DNA of 64,000 nucleotides, from the NCBI RefSeq assembly GCF_019711435.1, contig NZ_JAIGNK010000003.1, positions 558,001 to 622,000 on the forward strand. Reading direction: 5' to 3'. Positions 40,561 through 48,414 of the stretch are shown one piece after another. Source of the stretch: Qipengyuania polymorpha. Lineage in GTDB: Bacteria; Pseudomonadota; Alphaproteobacteria; Sphingomonadales; Sphingomonadaceae. Each line of letters begins with the position of its first letter. Within the stretch, counting starts at the first letter, position 1. The position numbers were made by a program, and so were the translations under genes. Under the pieces are notes generated by a model. It was not told the origin of the DNA, searched no databases, and was given only the letters and a program-made list of their open reading frames with translations.

Positions 40561-41043
40561 ATGGAAGACAAACGCCTCACGCCCCTCGAGCCGCAGACTT
40601 CGCATAACGAGGGTTTCGGTTCGCAGGGCTCCACCCAAGGCTCCACCGGCCCGCTGCGCTTCGATTTTCCCACCGGAAACGACCCGCAATCCATCCGCCG
40701 CCGTATCGAGGCGATGGAGGTCATCCTCGAGCGCAGCATGGTCCTGCCGGGGACGAACTACCGCATCGGTCTCGACACCGTTGTCGGGCTCGTGCCGGTG
40801 CTCGGCGACATCATTACCGCCGCCATGGGCAGCTATATCGTGTGGGAAGCGCGCAATCTCGGCATCCCGAAATGGAAGCTGTGGCACATGATGGGCCGCG
40901 TCGGCTTCGATACGGCGCTGGGCGCGGTTCCGCTGGTCGGTGATGCCTTCGACCTGCTCTACCGGTCGAACACCAAGAACCTGAAGACCATCCGCAAGCA
41001 CCTCGACAAGCATCACCCCGAAACGAAGGTGATCGACCAGTAG
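40561..41043 (+). CDS. DUF4112 membrane protein
   Basis: A 160-residue protein with a hydrophilic N-terminus (about 1-45) and the DUF4112 core: RRRIEAMEVILERSMVLPG, GLDTVVGLVPVLGDIITAAM and TALGAVPLVGDAFDLLYRSN, the repeated G-x-VP-x-x-GD motif. It is predicted to be membrane-associated; the function is unknown. I use the ATG at 40561, five bases after the preceding stop, since an upstream reading would run inside the solute-binding gene. Confidence 0.85.
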   Translation: MEDKRLTPLEPQTSHNEGFGSQGSTQGSTGPLRFDFPTGNDPQSIRRRIEAMEVILERSMVLPGTNYRIGLDTVVGLVPVLGDIITAAMGSYIVWEARNLGIPKWKLWHMMGRVGFDTALGAVPLVGDAFDLLYRSNTKNLKTIRKHLDKHHPETKVIDQ

Positions 41044-41079
41044 TTTCATCCGTCACCAATGCGCGCTAGGGCAGCGCGC

Positions 41080-41871
41080 ATGGCATCCGACGTTACCTAT
41101 TCGAGCTATCTCGACCTCGACCGCATCCTCTCCGCGCAGCACCCGGCGAGCGAGGCGCATGACGAGATGCTGTTCATCATCGTCCACCAGGCGAGCGAGC
41201 TGTGGCTCAAACTCTGCCTCCACGAACTGACCGAAGCGCGCGAGTGCATTAAGGCCGACCGGCTGCGCCCGGCCTTCAAGATGCTGGCGCGGGTGGCGCG
41301 GGCGCAGGGGCAACTCATCCAGAGCTGGGATGTGCTGAGCACCATGACCCCGCATGACTATTCTACCATTCGCCCGTTCCTTGGCGGATCGAGCGGGTTC
41401 CAGAGCGCGCAATACCGGATGATGGAATTCCTCCTCGGCGGGCGCAATCCGGACATGATTACCATGCACGAGGCGACGCCAGATGTGGCTGCGGCCCTGC
41501 GCGCCGAACTCACCCGCAAGAGCATCTATGCCGAGGCCATCGCGCTGCTCGCACGGCGCGGGTTCGACATTCCTGCCGATGTGCTGGAGCGTGACCATGC
41601 CAGCGTGTGGGAGCACTCGCCTGCGGTCGAGGCGGCATGGGCGGAAGTCTACCGTGACCCGAAGGAATATTGGGACCTCTACGAACTGGCCGAAAAGCTG
41701 GTCGATCTCGAATACCACTTCCAGCGCTGGCGTTTCGGGCATCTGAAGACGGTCGAGCGGATCATCGGCTTCAAGAAGGGGACTGGCGGGACCCCCGGCG
41801 TGCCCTATCTCGCCGGCGTGCTGAAGGCGGCCTTCTTCCCCGAACTCCTGAGCGTCAGGACCGCGCTGTGA
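41080..41871 (+). CDS. kynA: Tryptophan 2,3-dioxygenase
   Basis: A heme dioxygenase opening the indole ring of tryptophan to N-formylkynurenine, 263 residues. Landmarks are SSYLDLDRILSAQHPASE, MLFIIVHQASELWLKLCLHE (heme-side His), FLGGSSGFQSAQYRMMEFLLG and GTGGTPGVPYLAGV. The ATG at 41080 gives the usual TDO length; an in-frame ATG at 41059 would add seven residues. Its stop overlaps kynB as GTGA, so kynA-kynB-kynU form one operon. Confidence 0.93.
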   Translation: MASDVTYSSYLDLDRILSAQHPASEAHDEMLFIIVHQASELWLKLCLHELTEARECIKADRLRPAFKMLARVARAQGQLIQSWDVLSTMTPHDYSTIRPFLGGSSGFQSAQYRMMEFLLGGRNPDMITMHEATPDVAAALRAELTRKSIYAEAIALLARRGFDIPADVLERDHASVWEHSPAVEAAWAEVYRDPKEYWDLYELAEKLVDLEYHFQRWRFGHLKTVERIIGFKKGTGGTPGVPYLAGVLKAAFFPELLSVRTAL

Positions 41872-42515
41872 GCAGCTGGAAGAGCAAGCGCCGCATCTGG
41901 GACATCAGCCAGGTCCTGCGTCCGGGCCTTCCCGTATGGCCGGGCGATACCGAATTCGCTTTCGAGCGGACATGGCGGATGGACGAAGGCTCGCCGGTCA
42001 ATGTCGGCAGGATGACGATGAGCACGCATTCGGGCACCCATGCCGATGCGCCTTTGCACTATGCCGAAGACGGGCTCGATGCGGCCAGCATGGCGCTCGA
42101 CCCCTATATCGGCACCTGCCTCGTGGTCGATGCGCGCGGGGTGAATGGTGAAGTCGATGTCGCCGACCTGCCGCATATCGACAGCGTCGACCGCGTGCTT
42201 TTTCGCACATGGGATGCCTTCCCGCATGACGAATGGCGCAGCGACTGGCTGCCGATTGCCGCCGAGACTATCGAGTGGCTCGCGCTACAGGGCGTGAAGC
42301 TCATCGGCACCGACGCGCCGAGTGTCGACCCGCAGGAGAGCAAGACCATGGACGCGCACCACGCGGTGCTCAAACACGACATGCGCATCCTCGAAGGGCT
42401 GGTGCTCGATGATGTCGAAGAAGGGCGCTACGAGCTCATCGCTTTGCCGCTGAAGGTGGGCGGGGGCGATGCGGGGCTATGCCGCGCCATCCTGCGGGAG
42501 CTTCCCGATGATTGA
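41868..42515 (+). CDS. kynB: Arylformamidase (kynurenine formamidase)
   Basis: Hydrolyses N-formylkynurenine to kynurenine; 215 residues of the cyclase-like (KynB) family. The metal motif is in MSTHSGTHADAPLHY, with further landmarks GLPVWPGDTEFAFE, LIGTDAPSVDPQES and HHAVLKHDMRILEGLVL. The start is GTG (41868), four bases into the kynA stop region, and the end overlaps kynU by eight bases. Both enzyme neighbours confirm the role. Confidence 0.92.
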   Translation: MSSWKSKRRIWDISQVLRPGLPVWPGDTEFAFERTWRMDEGSPVNVGRMTMSTHSGTHADAPLHYAEDGLDAASMALDPYIGTCLVVDARGVNGEVDVADLPHIDSVDRVLFRTWDAFPHDEWRSDWLPIAAETIEWLALQGVKLIGTDAPSVDPQESKTMDAHHAVLKHDMRILEGLVLDDVEEGRYELIALPLKVGGGDAGLCRAILRELPDD

Positions 42516-43725
42516 GCGCGCAAGGCAACTCGACGCGGGCGACCCGCTGGCCGAATATCGCGAGCGGTTCCTTGTGCCCGAGGGTGTCATCTATCTCGAT
42601 GGCAATTCGCTGGGCTGCCTGCCCAAGGCCACGCCTGCGCGGCTGGAAGAGGTGGTGCGCGAGGAATGGGGCCGCGACCTCATCCGCAGCTGGAACACGG
42701 CTGGCTGGATTGACCTGCCCGCAAAAGTGGGCGGCAAGATAGCGCCGCTCATCGGGGCGAAGCCGCATGAGGTCATCGTCGCCGACAGCGTTTCGGTGAA
42801 CCTGTTCAAGCTGATTTCCGCTGCGCTTGCCATGAGGCCGGGCCGCAAGGTGGTGCTCAGCGAGCCGGGCAATTTCCCGACCGACATCTACATGATTGAA
42901 GGGCTGGAAAAGCGGGACCTTGCGACAAGGCGTCTGGCCGCCCGCGACAAACTGCACGAGGCACTGGATGAGGATGTGGCGCTCCTCCTCCTCACCCATG
43001 CGCATTACAAGACCGGCGAGTTGTTCGACATGGGCGAACTGACCCGCGCTGCGCATGAGGCAGGCGCCTTGGTGCTGTGGGACCTCTCGCATTCGGGCGG
43101 CGCGCTGCCGGTCGATCTGAACGCCTGCGAGGCCGATTTCGCGGTCGGCTGCGGCTATAAATATTTGAACGGCGGCCCCGGTGCCCCGGCCTACGCCTTC
43201 GTCGCGGAGCGGCATCTGGAGGACACGCAGCAGCCGCTGTCCGGCTGGATGGGCCACGCCAAACCCTTCGCCTTCAGCGACGACTACGCCCCCGCGCCCG
43301 GTATCGAGCGCCTGCTTTGCGGCACACCCGGCATCCTCGGCCTTTCCGCGCTGGAAGTGGGCGTGGACCTCATCGCCGAAACCGGGGTCGAGCGGCTCTA
43401 TGCCAAGTCGCAGAAACTCTCCGAATTCTTCCGCCAGTGCCTCGCCGAAAGCGGCGTGGAAATCGAACTCGTCAGCCCAACCGACCCGGCAAGCCGCGGC
43501 AGCCAGCTCTCCTTCCGCCACGAGGAGGCCTACGCCATCTGCCAGGCCCTCATCGCCCGCGGCGTCATCGGCGATTTCCGCGACCCCGACATCCTCCGCT
43601 TCGGCTTCGCGCCCGCCTATCTGCACTTCGAAGACATGGCCGAGGCGGCGCGGCACTTGGCTGAAGTGCTCGAAAGCAATGAATGGCAGAGTAACGAATT
43701 TAACAAGCGGGCTACTGTAACCTAG
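42508..43725 (+). CDS. kynU: Kynureninase
   Basis: PLP-dependent hydrolase cleaving kynurenine to anthranilate and alanine, 405 residues. Landmarks are GVIYLDGNSLGCLPK, EPGNFPTDIYMIEG, LVLWDLSHSGGALPVDL (PLP Asp) and the Schiff-base lysine in GCGYKYLNGGPGAPAY. With kynA and kynB this gives a complete tryptophan-to-anthranilate route. No 3-hydroxylase (kynurenine monooxygenase) is seen nearby, so the operon probably supplies anthranilate. Confidence 0.94.
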   Translation: MIERARQLDAGDPLAEYRERFLVPEGVIYLDGNSLGCLPKATPARLEEVVREEWGRDLIRSWNTAGWIDLPAKVGGKIAPLIGAKPHEVIVADSVSVNLFKLISAALAMRPGRKVVLSEPGNFPTDIYMIEGLEKRDLATRRLAARDKLHEALDEDVALLLLTHAHYKTGELFDMGELTRAAHEAGALVLWDLSHSGGALPVDLNACEADFAVGCGYKYLNGGPGAPAYAFVAERHLEDTQQPLSGWMGHAKPFAFSDDYAPAPGIERLLCGTPGILGLSALEVGVDLIAETGVERLYAKSQKLSEFFRQCLAESGVEIELVSPTDPASRGSQLSFRHEEAYAICQALIARGVIGDFRDPDILRFGFAPAYLHFEDMAEAARHLAEVLESNEWQSNEFNKRATVT

Positions 43726-43746
43726 AGACCCCGACGAGTGCTCACG

Positions 43747-44226
43747 CTAGACAACTTCGGCTGATGTTGGTGCAAATTGCACAAGTGCGAGGCCGGCGAA
43801 CATTACGGCGGTGAAAAAAATGTTGTCCCAGGTGCCAAATATTCCCCAACCAAGATACTTGTTTACGGCAACTGGGATGAAAGTAGCTAGCCAGATTGCC
43901 GCCGCGATTTTAAATTTCTTGTCATGAGCGGAAGGGAGCGTGACGAATTGGCCTCGCTGCGTTTCCCATAACCATTCACCTGAGCGTGCATCATTCACGC
44001 GCACGACTTCCGAAAGGTTTAAGTCGGTCCGCGTATTTCCGGACTCAATTGCCATACGCTCTGTGCCATCGCCATCGTGAAATTGGTCGATATGCCAACC
44101 TTCAAGCAGACTTAGCGTTGCGTGGTTGCTCATCGTGATATCGGTGGCAATGTTCTCCCGCGACAAAAGTAGTGCCAATAAGTCGCTTCGGTCCTCGGCA
44201 ACCATGATTTCAGATGTCAGCGGCAC
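43747..44226 (-). CDS. Low-GC orphan membrane protein, unknown function
   Basis: A 159-residue protein I do not recognise. The first 110 residues are soluble (SEVVRVNDARSGEWLWETQ); two membrane segments follow near the C-terminus (about 108-124, AAAIWLATFIPVAVNKY, and 132-150). Its codon use and base composition are visibly more AT-rich than its neighbours, like the insert at 24875. The start is unclear: ATGs at 44226, 44205 and 44130 are possible. It lies between kynU and the HNH gene and looks horizontally acquired. Confidence 0.6.
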   Translation of the reverse strand: MPLTSEIMVAEDRSDLLALLLSRENIATDITMSNHATLSLLEGWHIDQFHDGDGTERMAIESGNTRTDLNLSEVVRVNDARSGEWLWETQRGQFVTLPSAHDKKFKIAAAIWLATFIPVAVNKYLGWGIFGTWDNIFFTAVMFAGLALVQFAPTSAEVV

Positions 44227-44259
44227 ACAAACATATCCTCAAGCTCTTGGGATTCGAAC

Positions 44260-44904
44260 TCACTCCTCCAGCTCGATATCCCAATAGAGCCAGTCCCGCC
44301 ACGTCTCGTGGAGGTAGTTCGGCGGGAACATCTTGCCGTGCTGTTGCAGCTGCCAGTGGGTGGGGCGGATGGGCTCGGCGTAGAGCTGCATGCCCGCCTG
44401 TTTCGGCGTGCGGCCGCCCTTCTTCATGTTGCAGGGTGCGCAGGCGGTGGCGATATTCTCCCACGTGGTCTTGCCGCCTAGCCGGCGAGGGGTCACGTGG
44501 TCGAAGGTGAGATTGTGCTGGTCGCCGCAGAACTGGCAGGAAAACCTATCGCGCAGAAACAGGTTGAAGCGGGTGAAGGCGGGGAACTCGCTCGGTTTCA
44601 CATATTGCTTCAGCGCAATCACGCTGGGGATTTTCATGTCGAGATTGGGCGAATGCACTTCGCGGTCATAGGTCGCGATGACATCCACACGGTCGAGGAA
44701 AATTGCCTTGATGGCGGTTTGCCAGGGCCACAGGCTCAGCGGGTAATAGGAAAGCGGGGTATAGTCCGCGTTGAGGACCAGCGACGGACAGCTCTGCAGG
44801 TTGCGCGTGGGGTCATCCTCGGCGCTGCGAAACCTCGCGGCTCTTTCCAGCAGTTCGGCCCTGAACACGTCGCGTCCCTCCCGATACTCTTGGGTGTGAT
44901 ACAT
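44260..44904 (-). CDS. HNH endonuclease family protein
   Basis: A protein of about 214 residues. The HNH core is FSCQFCGDQHNLTFDHVTP followed by RRLGGKTTWENIATACAPCN, with two CxxC zinc pairs flanking the D-H and N residues. The N-terminal region (LVLNADYTPLSYYPLSLWPW) is typical of a widespread stand-alone bacterial HNH group of unknown role. The ATG at 44904 (MYHTQEYREGRD) is preferred; an ATG at 44940 is also in frame. Confidence 0.86.
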   Translation of the reverse strand: MYHTQEYREGRDVFRAELLERAARFRSAEDDPTRNLQSCPSLVLNADYTPLSYYPLSLWPWQTAIKAIFLDRVDVIATYDREVHSPNLDMKIPSVIALKQYVKPSEFPAFTRFNLFLRDRFSCQFCGDQHNLTFDHVTPRRLGGKTTWENIATACAPCNMKKGGRTPKQAGMQLYAEPIRPTHWQLQQHGKMFPPNYLHETWRDWLYWDIELEE

Positions 44905-44997
44905 CCACTTGCACGGCAAAGCGTCAAGACTGTTACGCACTGCCTATCCACAGGCTTGTCCCGTTGATATCCACATGGGCTAGGGTACGGTGGCATC

Positions 44998-45828
44998 ATG
45001 GTGGTCACCCGCTTCGCCCCAAGCCCTAACGGCTCGCTGCATCTTGGCCATGCCTATTCGGCCATCACTGCGCATGATCTGGCGAAGGAGCGGGGCGGCA
45101 CATTCCAGCTACGCATCGAGGATATCGACGGGGTCCGCTCGCTCCCCGAGAAGGCCGACGAGTTCCGCGAGGACCTTGAGTGGCTGGGGCTGGAATGGGT
45201 GGAAATGCCCGCCCAATCGACGCGGCTGGAGACCTACGAGGCCTTCGCCCGCAACCTCCTCTCGCGAGGATATCTTTATCCCTGCACCTGCACGCGCAAG
45301 GACATCATGGCGATGAAACCGCGCATGGGTCCGGAAGGCGCGATTTATCCCGGCACCTGCAAGGGGCGTAACCTCGATCCCGAGAAGCCCGCAGCCTTAC
45401 GCCTCGATGTCGACCGCGCGATGGCGGAACTGCCCGAGCTTTTCTGGGAAGACGAGGTCAATGGCACGCAAATCGCAGATCCGCGCCCTTTCGGTGACGT
45501 CGTACTAGTGCGAAAGGATGCGCCAGCCAGCTATCATCTTGCTTCGACGCTCGACGATGCCTCTGACGGGGTGACGCTGGTGACCCGCGGGCAGGATCTC
45601 TACGCCATGACCCACATCCACCGCGTGCTGCAGGAACTGCTCGGCCTGCCCGTGCCCATGTGGCACCACCACCCCATCCTCTTGGGCGAGGATGGCGAGA
45701 AGCTCGCCAAGCGGCGCAACTCGCCCAGCCTTGCCGACCGCCGCCGCGCTGGCGAGGACGGGCGCGTACTGGCCGACCGGTTGCGGCGCGGGGAATTCGG
45801 CGCTGGAATTACGCTGGCGAGTGCCTAG
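44998..45828 (+). CDS. gluQ: Glutamyl-queuosine tRNA(Asp) synthetase
   Basis: A truncated glutamyl-tRNA synthetase-like enzyme that attaches glutamate to queuosine-34 of tRNA-Asp. Class I motifs are present: SPNGSLHLGHAYSAITA (HIGH-type) and DGEKLAKRRNSPSL (KMSKS-type). The cysteines in YPCTCTRKD and GTCKGR form the GluQ zinc site. At 276 residues it lacks the anticodon-binding part, as expected. It relates functionally to queC at 8611-9336. Confidence 0.92.
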   Translation: MVVTRFAPSPNGSLHLGHAYSAITAHDLAKERGGTFQLRIEDIDGVRSLPEKADEFREDLEWLGLEWVEMPAQSTRLETYEAFARNLLSRGYLYPCTCTRKDIMAMKPRMGPEGAIYPGTCKGRNLDPEKPAALRLDVDRAMAELPELFWEDEVNGTQIADPRPFGDVVLVRKDAPASYHLASTLDDASDGVTLVTRGQDLYAMTHIHRVLQELLGLPVPMWHHHPILLGEDGEKLAKRRNSPSLADRRRAGEDGRVLADRLRRGEFGAGITLASA

Positions 45829-45837
45829 ATAGAGGCC

Positions 45838-46068
45838 ATGAACACTTTCCTCGTCATCCTGCTCGTCGCGGCCATGGCCATGGTCCTCTTCTCGCTCATT
45901 CGCGGTGTCGTTGCTTTCCTGCAAAGCACCAAGGTGGATCTGCAAACCGGCGAACAAGTCGATGCGACCGAAATGCAGCTGAAGCAGAACAGGGCCATGA
46001 TGGCGCGCGTGAAGTGGCAGGCGGTTGCCATCGTCATCATCGCGATCCTGCTCGGCGTCGCGACCTGA
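45838..46068 (+). CDS. HIG1-type twin transmembrane protein
   Basis: A 76-residue protein with two membrane segments (VILLVAAMAMVLFSLIRGVV and WQAVAIVIIAILLGVA) joined by a polar loop containing MQLKQNRAMMARVKWQ, the HIG1-like pattern (N-R-x-M-x-x-R). In mitochondria and alphaproteobacteria such proteins associate with respiratory complexes. It lies nine bases after gluQ and 12 bases before the adenosyltransferase gene. Confidence 0.85.
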   Translation: MNTFLVILLVAAMAMVLFSLIRGVVAFLQSTKVDLQTGEQVDATEMQLKQNRAMMARVKWQAVAIVIIAILLGVAT

Positions 46069-46080
46069 CGCGCGTTCCAG

Positions 46081-46659
46081 GTGGTAAAGCTCAACAAGAT
46101 TTACACCCGCACGGGCGACGACGGGACCACCGGCCTCGTCGACGGCTCGCGCCTGCCCAAGCACGCAGGCCGCATGGAAGCCATCGGTGCGGTGGACGAG
46201 GCGAATTCGGCGCTGGGGCTCGCTGCCGTGGCGCTCGAAGGGTCGGACCACGCCAAGGCGCTGTTCCGCATCCAGAACGATTTGTTCGACCTCGGCGCGG
46301 ACCTTGCCACGCCGGCTGGCGAGGGCGAGGATTTCGCGCCGTCGGAAATGGTCCTGCGCATCGTGTCCGCGCAGGTGGAGTGGCTGGAAGATGCCATCGA
46401 TGCGGCCAACGAAGGGCTGGAGCCGCTCACCAGCTTCGTCCTGCCCGGCGGCACCGAGGCCGCTGCCCGCCTCCATGTCGCGCGGGCCGCCTGCCGCCGT
46501 GCCGAGCGCAGCATGACTGCCATGGCCGCGGCCGAGCCGACCAATCCGCAGGCGCTCGCCTATATCAACCGCCTGTCCGACTACCTCTTCGTGCTCGCCC
46601 GCGTGGCGAATGACGGGGGGAAAGGCGACGTGAAGTGGATTCCCGGCGCTAACCGCTAG
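46081..46659 (+). CDS. Cob(I)alamin adenosyltransferase, PduO type
   Basis: A 192-residue ATP:corrinoid adenosyltransferase. The N-terminal ATP motif is KLNKIYTRTGDDGTTGLVDG; further landmarks are IQNDLFDLGADLATP, SFVLPGGTEAAARLHVARAACRRAER (landmark ARAACRRAERSM) and YINRLSDYLFVLAR. It provides adenosylcobalamin for B12-dependent enzymes. Translation appears to start at GTG (46081), the only start near the conserved VKLNKIYTRTG. Confidence 0.92.
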   Translation: MVKLNKIYTRTGDDGTTGLVDGSRLPKHAGRMEAIGAVDEANSALGLAAVALEGSDHAKALFRIQNDLFDLGADLATPAGEGEDFAPSEMVLRIVSAQVEWLEDAIDAANEGLEPLTSFVLPGGTEAAARLHVARAACRRAERSMTAMAAAEPTNPQALAYINRLSDYLFVLARVANDGGKGDVKWIPGANR

Positions 46660-46718
46660 CCAAGCCGCTGCCCCCTCGCTAGACCGCCCGCTTTGCTGCA
46701 GGTGCGAAGGGAAATTGA

Positions 46719-47591
46719 GTGAGCAAGACTATCGCCATCATCGGTGCGGGCCAGATGGGTTCCGGCATCGCGCAGACGGTTGCCCAGCACGGGCTTGATG
46801 TGCTGCTGGCCGATGTCAGCCTCGACGTCGCCGAGAAATCGGTCGCAGGTATCGACAAGGCGCTCGGCAAGCTGGTGGGCCGCGGCAAGATCGAAATCGC
46901 CGAGGCCGAGGCTGCGATGAAGCGCATCACACCCGTCGGCGATTACGACCGGATGACCGAGGCTGATTTCATCATTGAGGCAGCGACCGAGAAGGAAGAA
47001 ATCAAGAAGGCCATCTTCGAGAAGGCGGGCGAAAAGCTCGGCCCCGATGCCATCATGGCCTCGAACACCAGCTCCATCCCGATTACCCGCATGGCGAATT
47101 ACTCGCCCGACCCGGCGCGGTTCATTGGCCTGCATTTCTTCAACCCGGTGCCGGTGATGGGCCTCATCGAAGTTATCCCCGGGCTCGCCACCGCGCCGAC
47201 CACCACCGACCGCACCAAGGCTTTCGCCGAGGCGCTCGGCAAGGAAGTGGTGTTGAGCCAGGACGAGCCCGGTTTCGTGGTCAACCGCATCCTCCTGCCG
47301 ATGATAAACGAAGCCGTCTTCGTGCTCGGCCAGTCGACCGCTGGTATCGAGGATATCGACAAGGGCTGCCGTCTCGGCCTCAACCACCCGATGGGGCCGC
47401 TGCAGCTGGCCGATTTCGTCGGTCTCGACACCTGCCTCGACATCCTCATGGTGCTCTACAAGACCACCCGCGACACCAAGTATCGCCCTGCGCCGCTGCT
47501 GGTGAAATATGTCGAGGCCGGCTGGCTCGGCCGCAAGACCGGCCGCGGTTTCTATGATTACTCGGGCGAGGAGCCTGTACCGACGCGCTGA
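46719..47591 (+). CDS. 3-hydroxybutyryl-CoA dehydrogenase family protein
   Basis: A 290-residue NAD(P)-dependent 3-hydroxyacyl-CoA dehydrogenase. The Rossmann motif is [15 protein letters not shown], with landmarks [31 protein letters not shown] (catalytic His) and [18 protein letters not shown]. The length fits the short 3-hydroxybutyryl-CoA dehydrogenase form. The start is GTG (46719) with AAGGGA upstream. It may serve acyl-CoA oxidation or polyhydroxybutyrate-related steps; context does not decide. Confidence 0.9.
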   Translation: MSKTIAIIGAGQMGSGIAQTVAQHGLDVLLADVSLDVAEKSVAGIDKALGKLVGRGKIEIAEAEAAMKRITPVGDYDRMTEADFIIEAATEKEEIKKAIFEKAGEKLGPDAIMASNTSSIPITRMANYSPDPARFIGLHFFNPVPVMGLIEVIPGLATAPTTTDRTKAFAEALGKEVVLSQDEPGFVVNRILLPMINEAVFVLGQSTAGIEDIDKGCRLGLNHPMGPLQLADFVGLDTCLDILMVLYKTTRDTKYRPAPLLVKYVEAGWLGRKTGRGFYDYSGEEPVPTR

Positions 47592-47641
47592 CGGGAACAC
47601 GTCGTCGAGGCTGCCCGTTGGTCAGGCAAAGGAGATTTTGC

Positions 47642-47989
47642 ATGACCGACCGTAAGCCCGAAAGCCAGGAAATGCGTCAGGCGGGCCTTGCGCCCGAAAC
47701 GCACAATGACGAACAGGACGACCACCGCAGCCAGGCTCAGGAAGTGGCCGAGCAGGCGCAGAATGTGGCAAGCCAGACCACTTCGCCTACCGAGAGCGTG
47801 AAAGGCGACAATTCATCAGGCCTGATGGGCGATTCCACGCAGGACACCGTCGACCATATGCGCGACATGGAAAGTTCCGGTCGCATCGATATGAATGCGT
47901 ACCGCGGTGAGCCCAACCACGATGATAATGAAGGAAAATACGGGAAGAAGAACGAAGTCGACCCGGATTTGCCCAACGAAAACGACTGA
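47642..47989 (+). CDS. Small hydrophilic acidic protein, unknown function
   Basis: A 115-residue protein that is almost entirely polar (Glu, Gln, Asp, Asn, Ser, e.g. ETHNDEQDDHRSQAQEVAEQ) with no hydrophobic core, probably disordered. I do not recognise a family. The ATG at 47642 follows AGGAG at a fair distance. Such proteins in this order are often stress-related, but there is no evidence for that here. Confidence 0.65.
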   Translation: MTDRKPESQEMRQAGLAPETHNDEQDDHRSQAQEVAEQAQNVASQTTSPTESVKGDNSSGLMGDSTQDTVDHMRDMESSGRIDMNAYRGEPNHDDNEGKYGKKNEVDPDLPNEND

Positions 47990-48007
47990 CGCGCACCGCG
48001 CGGGAAT

Positions 48008-48382
48008 TCACCAGTCGATGGGCTCGGCGTCCGAATAGGGCTCTGTATCGTTGACGAGGTAGCTGTAATCTTCGGGTGTCGGTTCCGTAGGACCGCTCGA
48101 TGACCCGGCATCCGCATACCACGCATCAAGGCTAAGCGGCTCCTCGCCTTCGTCGGCAGGAGCCGTTTGCGTTACCTCGCGGTATTCGGTGTCGCCGCTG
48201 CCCCGCCGGGCGTTCAGCCGCGCGTTCGCGGAGGCGATTTCATCCCTGTGCGTTTCGGCAAAGCCCAGCTCGGCGTCGCGAATTTGCGCCTCGCGGCTGA
48301 ACGCATTGTTGAGCAGGTACAGGCCACCACCGCACAGGGCGATGATGACGGCGAGCGCAATGAAGGTCGAGCGTAGCGACAT
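48008..48382 (-). CDS. Small single-span membrane protein, unknown function
   Basis: A 124-residue protein with one N-terminal membrane anchor (STFIALAVIIALCGGGLYLLN, about 5-25) and a polar acidic periplasmic or cytoplasmic tail. It has no recognised domain. It sits between mutS and the acidic protein gene at 47642, with which it converges. Confidence 0.62.
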   Translation of the reverse strand: MSLRSTFIALAVIIALCGGGLYLLNNAFSREAQIRDAELGFAETHRDEIASANARLNARRGSGDTEYREVTQTAPADEGEEPLSLDAWYADAGSSSGPTEPTPEDYSYLVNDTEPYSDAEPIDW

Positions 48383-48414
48383 GGCTACGACTCATGCGCT
48401 CGCAATGGTTAAAA

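Noticed and set aside
44245-44262. Possible tRNA gene from the GTTCGAATCCC motif
   Set aside because: No acceptor, D or anticodon arms can be built around it; only a T-loop-like string is present.
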